64,000 bases of DNA from CAWJLE01 sp963843645. GTDB taxonomy: Bacteria; Chloroflexota; Anaerolineae; DAOTYC01. How positions within the stretch are numbered: position 1 is the first letter of the stretch; every line of letters begins with the position of its first letter. Positions 16,436 to 25,253 of the stretch are shown piece after piece. The notes below the pieces were generated by a model. That model was not told where the DNA came from. It ran no database searches and worked only from the letters and a program-made list of their open reading frames with translations. Position numbers and translations under genes: made by a program. Location of the stretch: the NCBI GenBank assembly GCA_963843645.1, contig CAWJLE010000003.1, positions 1,860,001-1,924,000 on the forward strand. Direction: 5' to 3'.

Positions 16436-17743
16436 TCAGAATCCGTTGGGTTCGGGCAACCTTACTTTGTCCCCTTCGGACAGGCCGCTGACCACTTCCG
16501 TCATGCGACCATCGGTGATGCCGGTTACCACCGGCGAGTGCCGGGCAGGGCTGTTCACAATCTCAACGAAGCTGCCCTCGCCCGCGGACTGGATCGCCGC
16601 CACGGGCACTACCAGGACGTCTTGCGCCACGCGGGTTACCAGGCTGACGTCAGCACCGGTCGCGGAGGTCACCGGGACAACGCTGGGGTCGCTGAACTCC
16701 ATCGTAGTCTGGTACGCGTTCTTTCCCTGCAGCAACGTGGGCTGCGAGGCAATGGCAACCACTCGCCCGCCAAGTGGCGCAGACTCGCGCGCGGCGAGGG
16801 TGATGGTCACGGCCTGACCGACCGCGACGTATGAAATGTCATTCTCCGTGACGTCAGCGATCACTTGAAGCCGCGATGGATCAGATACGGACGCCACGGC
16901 CTCATATGGGCTGACCGTGTCGCCGACGCGCTTGTTCACGGAGATAACCACTCCGCTGAAAGGCGCTTTGAGTTGGGCCTCTCCCATGCGATCGCGAATC
17001 TCCGCAACTTGTTTCTGGGCATAGGTCACGTCCGCCTGCAGGCGTTGGATCTGCAGGTCTCGCGTCTTCTCGCTCGCCTGCGTAGCGTCCAACGACGCCA
17101 GCGCAGCCTCATAGTCGGCCACGGCACGCTGCAGAGCCACGGCTTCCGGGCGACCGCCTGCCGCATCGCCCATCCAGGCGATCCTGTCGTAATCGGCTTG
17201 AGCCTGCTGCCGGGCGATGTCGGCCTGGTTTGCTCTGGCCTTGGCTGCCAGCAGCTGCTCCGAGACCGGAGCAGACTTGGCCTCCTGCAATTCCAGCGTT
17301 TTGGTGTGCAGATCATACTCGGCGTCAGTGACCGCCTCTTCCAAAGACCGGCCTTTGTCGTTTGGGGCGTCGATTTCCGCGATGACCTGACCCTGCGTGA
17401 CGAGGTCGCCTGGCGCGAGGTCGAGCGTCTTGATCCAGCCGTTCAGCTTGAAAGCGAGCGTGACTTCACGCGCAGAAGCGATTCGCCCACGCACGGTGAC
17501 GACCTCTTTGACAGTCCCCCTGGCGACGGCGTAGACGGCTTCAGGAGCGAGGGTCGACGTCGCCCGCGGCGTGGCCTTGGGCGCCGCAACCGCAGTCGGC
17601 AGGACGGAAATGGCGTCAATGCTACAGCCGCTAACGCCCAACGAGCCCAAGATCAGGACGAACAGGGATAGAGCGCATCGCAGGGCGCCGCCCGTCAGAC
17701 GAGGCCGCTTGAGGTCTAGGTAAATATGCACTGGGCTCCTCAT
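16436..17743 (-). CDS. HlyD/RND-type periplasmic adaptor lipoprotein
   Basis: 435 residues. N-terminal signal ending in a lipobox (LGVSGC, Cys near residue 40), then a membrane-fusion fold: half-motif SAREVTLAFKLNGWIKTLDLAPGDLVTQGQVIAEID (barrel-sandwich entry), a long helical hairpin at about 130-250 (SLEEAVTDAEYDLHTKTLEL, many Gln and Arg), the returning half-motif LKAPFSGVVISVNKRVGDTV, and a beta-barrel. It would link an ABC or other exporter to the outside, but no transporter gene adjoins it; the upstream gene encodes a LysM protein. ATG 17743 lies 3 nt after the stop of that gene, so the two are probably translated together. Confidence 0.85.
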   Translation of the reverse strand: MRSPVHIYLDLKRPRLTGGALRCALSLFVLILGSLGVSGCSIDAISVLPTAVAAPKATPRATSTLAPEAVYAVARGTVKEVVTVRGRIASAREVTLAFKLNGWIKTLDLAPGDLVTQGQVIAEIDAPNDKGRSLEEAVTDAEYDLHTKTLELQEAKSAPVSEQLLAAKARANQADIARQQAQADYDRIAWMGDAAGGRPEAVALQRAVADYEAALASLDATQASEKTRDLQIQRLQADVTYAQKQVAEIRDRMGEAQLKAPFSGVVISVNKRVGDTVSPYEAVASVSDPSRLQVIADVTENDISYVAVGQAVTITLAARESAPLGGRVVAIASQPTLLQGKNAYQTTMEFSDPSVVPVTSATGADVSLVTRVAQDVLVVPVAAIQSAGEGSFVEIVNSPARHSPVVTGITDGRMTEVVSGLSEGDKVRLPEPNGF

Positions 17744-17746
17744 CAA

Positions 17747-19729
17747 TCATCGCCCCCAGGAAATGCTTCGCTCGCTGGCGAAGTCGTAGACCAATTGAAG
17801 ATCGCCGAGCGCCGACTCGAACAACCTGTGCTGATTACTTCCATCCGCATCCATCGCGTAGATCTGCCAGCTTCCGTCACGGTCCGACAGGAAGACAATC
17901 TGCGTGCCGTCGGGCGACCAGGCGGGCGCCACGTTGTTGACGGGTTTGTCGGCGTAGCGAGGCGGGCTCGTCAGAGCCGCCAATTCGACGCCCTTGTTGC
18001 TCGTGAGCGACGTCTGCTCGTCGATCAAGTCACGAACGGGCCGCAAAAAGAGGTCGAAGTGATCGGCCTGCTTGATCATGAATACCAGGCGACTCCCGTC
18101 TGGAGAAACAGCCGGCGACAGGTGCCACGGCCCATGGGTAAGTTCCCGGTAGAAGCCGCTTGCGTTGCTTACGGTCAGGCCCTGGTCTCCGGCAAACACG
18201 ACGTACTTGCCGTCCTTCGACCAGGTGGGGGAGGAACTGTGCTCCTTGCAAGGCAATTCAGTGAATCCCTGGCCGTCCACCCCGACCACCGCGACCCGCC
18301 AGAAAAGATCGGTGAAACGATGGGTCTTGCCGTCCTTGTCACGCGATTCGGTCGTGGTTTCGCCCTTCTGGAACGAGAAAGCGATCTGCGAGCCATCCGG
18401 CGACCAGGCAGGTTGGCGCGGCTGATGGACGGAGTAGACGAGCGCTTCGCCGGTGCCGTCCACCTTGATCGTGTAGATTCCCTCCTGCTCACCCCAACGG
18501 GCAAAGACCACACGTTGGCCATCGGACGAGAGCTCCGGATCCAGGCCGACGGTAAGTCGCTTGAGCCCACTGCCGTCTGCGCCAATGACGTAGATGTCCT
18601 GACCGCTGGCAGTCAAGAAGACGATCTTTCCGCCCAGCCCCGTATTCTCGCTGGGTTGTGCCGCGGCGGCGCTGGTCGGCACGACCGGAACCGCCGATGC
18701 GGGTCCGGATGCGCGAGCAGGTGTAGCTCCACCCGAAGGAATCACCAACTGCATCCCGACTTCAATGTAGCTCGGATTGGTGATGCTGTTCGCCGCCGCG
18801 ATGGCAGCCACGGTCGTGTTGTAGGCTTTCGCAATCGTACTCAGGTAGTCACCCGGGCGGACGGTGTAAGTCACCGGGTTTCCCGTCTGGCCTGGCACTT
18901 CAGGTCCTGTGCTCTCAGTCGCGGCCCCAACGGTGGCCCTCGAGGCGGGCAGTCCCGCTTCCGGACTGGCGCGCGGGGTCCCGGCTCGTGGAACCGCCGA
19001 CTGGCCCGGAACCGGCAAACGCAGTCTTTGCCCCAGCCAGATGAACTGCTGCGAGTCCATGCCGTTGGCAGCCAGAAGGGCTTCGACGCTCGACCCGTAC
19101 CTGGCCGCTATCGAAGCCAGGGTGTCGCCGTCCTGAACGGTGTAGAGGCCGTCCGGCGGCAGCGGCATCGCGGTTGGCGGCATCGTCGCCTCCAGCGTCG
19201 CCACAGATTCGGGCGTCGCCGCTTCCCCGGCAACCGGCGCTGGAGTCGACGTCGGGACGGCCGTCGTTGGCGCGATCGAAGGTGTGTCCGACGCCGCCAC
19301 TGTCGGGCTAGGGACAGCCGTCATGGTGTCGATTGAACTTACGCTCGGGGTTGGAACCATCGCCGTCGACACGGACACAGGGCCTGCTGTCGTCGCTGAT
19401 GGCTCTGGCGTGGTCGCCCCTGGCTGCTCGGCGCTCCCCTGCGTCGGGGCGCCGGTCGGTCCCGTGTCAGAGGCCTGTGCGGGATCGACTGTCGCCGCAG
19501 AGGGCTCCGGAGCGATCACTCCGGGAGTCTCGGTGCTGTGCATGGCGGAGCCGGCGGCCTGATCCACAAGCGCCTTGACCGCCTGGTCCGCCAGGGCGGC
19601 TCTATCCCTTCCGCGACTCAGCATCTCCGCGTTTAGCTTCCAGGGAGGCGGGCCCAAGAGCCATAGCGACGCCACCGCAAACACGGCCGCGAATGCGACA
19701 AACAGAAGGATGACTTTAAAGTGTCTCAT
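17747..19729 (-). CDS. LysM and TolB-like beta-propeller envelope protein
   Basis: 660 residues. Residues 1-30 are a signal anchor (VILLFVAFAAVFAVASLWLL). About 60-190 is a Pro/Thr/Ala-rich linker. Two LysM domains follow: YTVQDGDTLASIAARYGSSV near 200 and YTVRPGDYLSTIAKAYNTTV near 290, each ending in the usual G-x-x-L-x-I/L-P. The C-terminal half has WD40-like/PD40 repeats of the TolB kind (PTWSKDGKYVVFAG, PAVSPDGSRLVFM, PAWSPDGTQIVFLSDRDG). It probably sits outside the cell bound to peptidoglycan or glycan; what the propeller binds is unknown. It is driven by the promoter at 19944-19972 and co-transcribed with the HlyD-like gene. Confidence 0.85.
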   Translation of the reverse strand: MRHFKVILLFVAFAAVFAVASLWLLGPPPWKLNAEMLSRGRDRAALADQAVKALVDQAAGSAMHSTETPGVIAPEPSAATVDPAQASDTGPTGAPTQGSAEQPGATTPEPSATTAGPVSVSTAMVPTPSVSSIDTMTAVPSPTVAASDTPSIAPTTAVPTSTPAPVAGEAATPESVATLEATMPPTAMPLPPDGLYTVQDGDTLASIAARYGSSVEALLAANGMDSQQFIWLGQRLRLPVPGQSAVPRAGTPRASPEAGLPASRATVGAATESTGPEVPGQTGNPVTYTVRPGDYLSTIAKAYNTTVAAIAAANSITNPSYIEVGMQLVIPSGGATPARASGPASAVPVVPTSAAAAQPSENTGLGGKIVFLTASGQDIYVIGADGSGLKRLTVGLDPELSSDGQRVVFARWGEQEGIYTIKVDGTGEALVYSVHQPRQPAWSPDGSQIAFSFQKGETTTESRDKDGKTHRFTDLFWRVAVVGVDGQGFTELPCKEHSSSPTWSKDGKYVVFAGDQGLTVSNASGFYRELTHGPWHLSPAVSPDGSRLVFMIKQADHFDLFLRPVRDLIDEQTSLTSNKGVELAALTSPPRYADKPVNNVAPAWSPDGTQIVFLSDRDGSWQIYAMDADGSNQHRLFESALGDLQLVYDFASERSISWGR

Positions 19730-19943
19730 TTCCTGGCGTCCTGATCCAGTGCCATTCCTCCGGCGCCGTATGACAAGCGCCTCCAGAACTCGCGAATTGG
19801 GTTACACTCGATGAGCCGATCACGCTGTGCGGCAAGGTGGCGAAGTTGACCCGGGGAGAGGCTATGCGTTTGGCCGGGACGGGAAAGGTAACCGGCGCCA
19901 TGGCCATGAGAATTCAACTGTGCGGCCATCATTGCATATTGCG

Positions 19944-19972
19944 ATTATAACATAGCCTCCATAACGTGTCAA
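19944..19972 (-). promoter_or_regulatory. Consensus sigma70-type promoter of the LysM gene
   Basis: On the minus strand, a perfect TTGACA (19967-19972), a 17-bp spacer and a perfect TATAAT (19944-19949) preceded by TGT. This is the strongest promoter match in the window. Confidence 0.8.
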
Positions 19973-20160
19973 AGACCAGAGCCATCATGGCTGCCGCCCC
20001 GGCAAATGCCAAACGGGAGTTCACCAGACCTGCCACACGCATACGTACTTTCTTCACAGCCGTCTGACATACTGGATGCCGGGTCAGAGTCCTGTCATCC
20101 GTCCGGCATGCGTCTAGAATATTATGTCGAATGCGAGAACGGAATCATGGACTCGAATAT

Positions 20161-20183
20161 CGAAACGAAACCGTTTCGTTTCG
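20161..20183. promoter_or_regulatory. Palindromic operator of the efflux operon
   Basis: Perfect inverted repeat with 11-bp arms, CGAAACGAAAC and GTTTCGTTTCG, around one central base. It lies about 90 bp upstream of the first permease gene. A TetR-family gene closes the operon, and such regulators bind palindromes of this type, so autoregulation is likely (inference). Confidence 0.65.
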
Positions 20184-20271
20184 TAGCGATGCTTACAAAC
20201 ATACGGGCTCGCCGGTGCTATCATTACAAAACGGAACGGGATCGTATTGCAATCTGCGATTGAGGTTTGAG

Positions 20272-21369
20272 ATGCTGAGACGTATCTGGGCCATCACCCA
20301 AAAGGAGTTCATCCAGGTGCTGCGCGATCGGGCCACCTTGATGATTCTGCTGCTTATGCCGGTCATACAGCTCACCCTGTTCGCGACCGCGATCCATACG
20401 GACATCAAGCACATCCCGATGGTGGTGGCGGATCAGAGCATGAGCAGTGAGAGCCGGACTTACCTGAATGCGTTTGTGCATTCGGATTACTTCGATATCG
20501 TGGGCGCCGTCTCGGGCCAGGCCGACGTGATCAAAGCCATCGACGGCGGGCAAGCCAGCCTGGGTATCGTCATTCCGCCGGACTTCGCCTCGCAGGTGAC
20601 CCTCCACCAGGCCAACGTGCTGATGCTGATCGATGGCTCGAATTCGTTTACCACGAATTCGGCCTACAACACTGCCAATGCGATTTCGCAATCGTATGCT
20701 GTCAGCCTCGTCAAGCAGCCGGTTAATCCGTTGAACCTGACCGTACGGATTCTCTTCAACCCCGATCTGAAGGATCTATGGTTCATCGTACCCGGGCTGA
20801 TGGCAGCGCTCGTGCAGGGGATCACGATGAATCTGACGGCCCTGGCGATCGTGCGCGAGCGCGAGGTTGGGACGATCGAGGCGCTGCTGGTCACACCCAT
20901 TCGCCCGGTCGAGCTGATGCTGGGCAAGACGATCCCCAATCTTCTGATCGCTCTCGCGAACACGGGCTCCATCCTGCTCGTCGCGACGACCGTTTTTGGC
21001 GTGCCCTTCCAGGGGAACCTGCTGCTCTTCTTCATCTTATCCATCATCTTTGCCTTCACGGGCCTGGGATTGGGCCTGGCGATCTCGGTCGTGTCGCAAA
21101 GCCAGATGCAGGCTCAGCAGTTGGGGATGATGTTCAACTTCGTCGGAATGTTCCTGGCCGGGTTTCTCTTCCCGGCCTACGCCCTGCCCCTGGTACTGCG
21201 GACAATCGGGTACATTTTCCCGATGACCTATTTTCTGCCCATCGTACGCGGCATTTTCAGTAAAGGTGTGGGACTCGAAGCCATGTCGGGAGAGGTCATT
21301 TCTTCCGTCGTTCTGCTCGCGGTGATCCTTTTTGCTGCGTCACGGCTCTTCCGCGAGAGCCTGGATTAG
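20272..21369 (+). CDS. ABC-2 type efflux permease (YbhS/YbhR-like)
   Basis: 365 residues. A first membrane helix (LMILLLMPVIQLTLFATAI), a large extracytoplasmic domain (about residues 45-165), then five helices at the C-terminal end. Hallmarks: KEFIQVLRDRATL at the N terminus, REREVGTIEALLVTPIRPVE before helix 2 and the terminal FPMTYFLPIVRGIFSKGVG. First gene of an operon arranged like E. coli ybhGFSR. Start at ATG 20272 with GAGG upstream. The frame extends to 20131 but the added residues cover the operator and are unlikely to be translated. The substrate is not evident; the E. coli relatives export drugs and cations. Confidence 0.9.
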   Translation: MLRRIWAITQKEFIQVLRDRATLMILLLMPVIQLTLFATAIHTDIKHIPMVVADQSMSSESRTYLNAFVHSDYFDIVGAVSGQADVIKAIDGGQASLGIVIPPDFASQVTLHQANVLMLIDGSNSFTTNSAYNTANAISQSYAVSLVKQPVNPLNLTVRILFNPDLKDLWFIVPGLMAALVQGITMNLTALAIVREREVGTIEALLVTPIRPVELMLGKTIPNLLIALANTGSILLVATTVFGVPFQGNLLLFFILSIIFAFTGLGLGLAISVVSQSQMQAQQLGMMFNFVGMFLAGFLFPAYALPLVLRTIGYIFPMTYFLPIVRGIFSKGVGLEAMSGEVISSVVLLAVILFAASRLFRESLD

Positions 21370-21382
21370 TCGGAGAACTGCT

Positions 21383-22537
21383 GTGCCGAATTTTCAGCGC
21401 CTTGCCGCCTTGATTCGAAAAGAAGTCAATCAATTGCTGAGAGACCGCCGGGGTCTGCTGTTCATGCTCGGTCTGCCGCTGATTCAGCTGTTCCTGTACG
21501 CCTACGCGGTCAACACCACGGTGTACCACATTCCTCTTGCCGTCGTGGACCAGAGTCACGACCGCAAAAGCCGCGAGTTCGTGCAGGCGCTGGTCAACTC
21601 GCAATACTTCGACGCGACCCTGTATCTGCAGAGCGAGGCGGAAGTGATCGACGCTATCGACCGGAACGAAGTGCGAGCCGGTCTGGTGATTCCGCCCCAC
21701 TTTGCCGCCGATACCGACCGAGGAACGGCCAACGCGCTGATGGTGCTGGACGGCTCGGACAGCTCCAGCGTCAGCTCAGGCTTCAGCTCAGCGTCGCTCA
21801 TCGCGCAGAACTACGCGCTGAAGCTGACGACCGAGCAACTGGTCCGCAAAGGGGTCCCCAGCACCTCGTCGCCGGCTGAGGCCGCCGGCAGTCTGCCGAT
21901 CACGACCTCAACTCGAGTGCTGTACAACCCGGATATGATCGACGTCTGGTTCCTCGTACCGGGGCTCGTCGGTTTGATTCTGCAGACGCTGGCCGTGCAG
22001 CAAGCCGCATTGGTCGTGGTTCGGGAGCGGGAATTGGGGACAATCGAGCAGATACTCATCACTCCCACGAGGCCCCTCGAGCTGATCGTCAGCAAGATGC
22101 TCCCTCTGTTGGTTCTGTGCGTAAACGTGCTGGCGGTTGTGGTGGGCATCGGGATATTCTGGTTCGGCGTGCCGTTCCAGGGCAGCCTGTGGCAGTACTT
22201 CTGGTTGTCCCTGCTGTTCATTGCGTCGAGCCTGGGATTGGGGCTGCTCATTTCCAACCGGGCGTCGACCCAGAAGCAGGCGCAGCAGATGGCTCTGTCG
22301 ACGATGATGTTCGGTCTGCTGCTGAGCGGTATGATCTATCCGCGCGCAGCCATGCCGGCGATTCCGCGGTTCATCGGCGACCTGTTCCCGGTGAGTTACT
22401 TCATCCGCATCTCGCGCGCTATCTTCACCAAAGGCGTGGGACTGAACTTTGTGTCGAGCGATGCCCTGGTATTGGTCATGTACACGCTGATCGTCGTGTT
22501 CATCGCCGCCAGGAACTTCAAGAAGAGATTGGATTGA
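21383..22537 (+). CDS. ABC-2 type efflux permease, second subunit
   Basis: 384 residues and the same architecture as the preceding gene: KEVNQLLRDRRGLLFMLGLP, large outer domain, REREELGTIEQ-like motif (RERELGTIEQILITPTRPLE), and ending FPVSYFIRISRAIFTKGVG. The two permeases would form the membrane heterodimer. Start GTG 21383, 13 bp after the previous stop and behind GGAGA. Its TGA stop overlaps the ATG of the first ATPase gene by 1 nt. Confidence 0.9.
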   Translation: MPNFQRLAALIRKEVNQLLRDRRGLLFMLGLPLIQLFLYAYAVNTTVYHIPLAVVDQSHDRKSREFVQALVNSQYFDATLYLQSEAEVIDAIDRNEVRAGLVIPPHFAADTDRGTANALMVLDGSDSSSVSSGFSSASLIAQNYALKLTTEQLVRKGVPSTSSPAEAAGSLPITTSTRVLYNPDMIDVWFLVPGLVGLILQTLAVQQAALVVVRERELGTIEQILITPTRPLELIVSKMLPLLVLCVNVLAVVVGIGIFWFGVPFQGSLWQYFWLSLLFIASSLGLGLLISNRASTQKQAQQMALSTMMFGLLLSGMIYPRAAMPAIPRFIGDLFPVSYFIRISRAIFTKGVGLNFVSSDALVLVMYTLIVVFIAARNFKKRLD

Positions 22538-23532
22538 TGAACGATCTGGCTATCTCAGCCGCCGGGCTGAGCAAAACGTTCAAAGTCCACGGCGGAACCG
22601 TCAAAGCCGTGGATAACCTGACCTTAGCGGTTCAGCCGGGCGAGACCTACGGGCTGCTCGGCCCGGACGGAGCCGGGAAGACCACGACCGTCCGGGTCAT
22701 CCTGGGCCTGCTGACCCGGACTGCGGGCGAGAGCAGCATCCTGGGCTTCGATTCGATGGACGACACGTACGAGATCCGCGAACGCGTGGGCTACATCGCT
22801 CAGCAGAACGTTCTGCCGGCCGACTTGACGGTGCTGGAGAACATGCTGTTTTTTGCCGGGGTTCACAGCATGAGCCAGGCAGATCAGAAGAGGCGCATCC
22901 CGGAGTTGCTGGAGTTCGCCGGCCTGAGCGCCTTCACGAACCGGCTGGCCGGCAAGCTATCGGGTGGGATGAAAAAGAAGCTGGCCCTGGCGTGCAGCCT
23001 GATTCACGAGCCACGCGTGGTCATGCTCGATGAGCCCACGCTGGGCGTCGATCCCGTCAGCCGCCGGGAGTTCTGGAACCTGCTGGGTAACCTGCGGGCG
23101 GAGAGGGGCCTGACGATCTTCGTGAATACGCCCTATATGGACGAAGCCGAGCGCTGTACCCAGATCGGGCTCATCTACGCGGGACGGTTGATCGCCGCCG
23201 GCACCCCCGCGCAGATCAAGGCGACGATTCCCGGCCACCTGATCGAGTTCACGCCGTCGGTTTCCGCCCCCGCCCAGACTGTGCTGACCGGCATGGAGGG
23301 AGTGCTTGAAGTGCAGAGCTACGGTGAGAGGCTGCACGTCTTCGTGGATGACGTTCCGCGGCGAGGACCGCAGATCGAAGCCGCGCTGGCAGGCGCCGGC
23401 ATCGGCCACGACGGCCTCCGCGAAATAGAAGTGCGCATGGAAGAAGCGTTCATCAACCTGGTGCAGCGGCAAGCGGCTCAGGCAGCCAGCCCAGTCACTG
23501 AAGCGCCTGGAACGTCGGGAGCGACGGCATGA
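22537..23532 (+). CDS. ABC transporter ATP-binding protein, H-loop altered
   Basis: 331 residues. Walker A GLLGPDGAGKTTT (Asp where Asn is usual), signature KLSGGMKKKLALA, Walker B VVMLDEPTLGVDP. The H-loop, normally T-T-H-Y-M-D-E-A-E, reads VNTPYMDEAE, so the switch histidine is replaced by proline; ATP hydrolysis at this site is probably weak. The next gene has the normal histidine. The pair corresponds to the two halves of fused YbhF. Start ATG 22537 overlaps the stop of the permease gene; an open frame reaching back to 22117 lies inside that gene and is not used. Confidence 0.92.
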   Translation: MNDLAISAAGLSKTFKVHGGTVKAVDNLTLAVQPGETYGLLGPDGAGKTTTVRVILGLLTRTAGESSILGFDSMDDTYEIRERVGYIAQQNVLPADLTVLENMLFFAGVHSMSQADQKRRIPELLEFAGLSAFTNRLAGKLSGGMKKKLALACSLIHEPRVVMLDEPTLGVDPVSRREFWNLLGNLRAERGLTIFVNTPYMDEAERCTQIGLIYAGRLIAAGTPAQIKATIPGHLIEFTPSVSAPAQTVLTGMEGVLEVQSYGERLHVFVDDVPRRGPQIEAALAGAGIGHDGLREIEVRMEEAFINLVQRQAAQAASPVTEAPGTSGATA

Positions 23533-24509
23533 TCGACGAAACGATCCGCAATCAGGGAACCTCCGGCGCTCTGCCGCCGATCGTCGTCCAGAACCTGACG
23601 AAGCAGTTTGGCGACTTCACGGCGGTGGATGACGTCACCTTTAGCGTCAACGAGGGGGAGGTCTTTGGTTGGCTCGGGCCGAACGGCGCGGGCAAGACGA
23701 CGACCATCCGCATGCTGTTGGGGCTGCTCCGGCCGACGTCGGGCAGCACCTTCGTGCTGGGCTACAATTCCGCCACCCAAACCAAAGCGATGCATGCGGT
23801 GGTAGGTTACATGTCACAGCAGTTCACGCTGTACAACGACCTGACGGCGGCGGAGAACATACGGTTCTACGGGATGGTTTACGGCCTCTCCAATCACAGG
23901 CTCCGCCAGCGCCAGGCCGAGATCATTCACATGGCGGGCCTGGATGGGCGCGAAAACGAGCTGACGAGCAACCTGTCCGGTGGATGGAAGCAGCGCCTGG
24001 CGCTGGGGTGCGCCATCGTTCACCGGCCCAAGGTCGTGTTTCTGGACGAGCCCACCGCCGGCGTCGATCCGATCAGCCGACGCGAGTTCTGGGCGCTGAT
24101 CTACGACATGGCCAAAGATGGGGTGACGGTGCTGGTCACTACCCACTATATGGATGAGGCCGAGCTGTGCCAGCGCGTCGGGTTCATCAGTCAGGGACGT
24201 CTGGTAGCCGTCGACACGCCGGGACGACTCAAGCTGACGCAGATGCGCGGGGACGTGCTGGAGATCGCCGTATCGGAGCCCGATCTGGCGATGCGCTCGC
24301 TGAAAGCCGCCCAGGACAGCGGGCGAGTGCCGCTCGACGAAGTTGCGCTGTACGGCGCGCAGATTCATGCGGTCGTGCCGAGCGCGCTGGAGTACCGCGA
24401 GGTCATCCGTGCGCTGCTCACCGAGAAGAACATAGAGGTGCGTTCTATCGAACAGATCGCACCCACCCTGGAAGATGTGTTCATTGCATCGGTGAAGCCG
24501 CCGCCATGA
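23529..24509 (+). CDS. ABC transporter ATP-binding protein, canonical
   Basis: 326 residues. Walker A WLGPNGAGKTTT, signature NLSGGWKQRLALG, Walker B VVFLDEPTAGVDP and intact H-loop VTTHYMDEAE. The C-terminal 90 residues form the accessory domain usual in DrrA/YbhF-like ATPases. It overlaps the previous gene by 4 nt (ATGA), so the two ATPases are made together and likely act as an asymmetric pair with the two permeases. Confidence 0.93.
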   Translation: MIDETIRNQGTSGALPPIVVQNLTKQFGDFTAVDDVTFSVNEGEVFGWLGPNGAGKTTTIRMLLGLLRPTSGSTFVLGYNSATQTKAMHAVVGYMSQQFTLYNDLTAAENIRFYGMVYGLSNHRLRQRQAEIIHMAGLDGRENELTSNLSGGWKQRLALGCAIVHRPKVVFLDEPTAGVDPISRREFWALIYDMAKDGVTVLVTTHYMDEAELCQRVGFISQGRLVAVDTPGRLKLTQMRGDVLEIAVSEPDLAMRSLKAAQDSGRVPLDEVALYGAQIHAVVPSALEYREVIRALLTEKNIEVRSIEQIAPTLEDVFIASVKPPP

Positions 24510-24557
24510 ACGGACTTCCGGAGTCTCGCGGACGTCGGAAATCTGGAGGAGGATACA

Positions 24558-25196
24558 ATGCGCTCGAAAATGATTGTCCCAGCCCTCGTGGTGATCGCAC
24601 TGGCAGTCGTGGGTGGAGGCTATTTCAGCCAGCAGTCGGGGAACAACGCCGGCCAATTCACGCTGTCAGGCACCATCGAGGTCACCGAGACCAATCTGCC
24701 TACCCTGTACGGCGGACAGGTGCAGCAAGTCTATGTGTCAGAAGGAGACCAGGTCCACAATGGGGAGAACCTCGTTAACATCTGGTCCCTGACCAGGCAA
24801 GTAACCGAGATCGTCCGGTCGCCCATCGATGGGGTCGTGCTGGAACGCCTCGTCGAGCCGGATGAGTTCGTTCCGGCCGGCAGCACCGTACTGGTCGTCG
24901 CCCCACTGAATGAGTTGACGCTGACCGTTTACGTGCCGGAGAATCGCTATGGACAGATATCACTCGGCGAAACGTACCCGGTTACCGTCGACTCCTTCCC
25001 TGGCGAGACCTTCAGCGGCCGGGTCCAATACATCTCTGATAAGGCCGAATTCACGCCGCGCAACGTGCAGACGACGGATAGCCGCCAGACGACGGTGTAC
25101 GCCGTGAAGCTCGATCTGCAGCCGACGGGCGGCAAGCTCAAGCCGGGCATGCCGGCCGACGTCCATTTCGTGCGGCAGGCTCAGACGAACCCTTAG
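24558..25196 (+). CDS. Short HlyD-type membrane-fusion protein (YbhG-like)
   Basis: 212 residues, short for the family (about 330). One N-terminal helix (VPALVVIALAVVGGGYF), the entry motif GTIEVTETNLPTLYGGQV and QVYVSEGDQV, a very short turn where the long helical hairpin would be, the return SPIDGVVLERLVEPDEFVPA, then a beta-barrel domain ending LKPGMPADVHF. The missing hairpin is the part that reaches TolC in diderm bacteria, so the short form fits a cell without a TolC-type channel (inference). Start ATG 24558 with GGAGG 5 nt upstream. Confidence 0.88.
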   Translation: MRSKMIVPALVVIALAVVGGGYFSQQSGNNAGQFTLSGTIEVTETNLPTLYGGQVQQVYVSEGDQVHNGENLVNIWSLTRQVTEIVRSPIDGVVLERLVEPDEFVPAGSTVLVVAPLNELTLTVYVPENRYGQISLGETYPVTVDSFPGETFSGRVQYISDKAEFTPRNVQTTDSRQTTVYAVKLDLQPTGGKLKPGMPADVHFVRQAQTNP

Positions 25197-25253
25197 CACT
25201 CGCGCCAGCGCAGCGCTGTCTCGGGTACGAGGAAGAAGCAAAGGAGGAATCAC

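Larger units (their letters stand above)
19730..20271. other. Divergent intergenic region, 542 bp
   Basis: No gene supported. It separates the minus-strand LysM gene from the plus-strand efflux operon and holds a strong minus-strand promoter (19944-19972) and a long palindrome (20161-20183). A possible plus-strand extended -10, TGCTATCAT, ends at 20224, but no matching -35 at good spacing is evident. Confidence 0.6.

Noticed and set aside
17726..19336. 536-codon open frame on the plus strand
   Set aside because: Antisense to the LysM/TolB gene, Arg-rich, no motif and no ribosome site.
22117..22536. N-terminal extension of the first efflux ATPase
   Set aside because: Lies inside the permease gene in another frame; the ATPase domain begins at ATG 22537.
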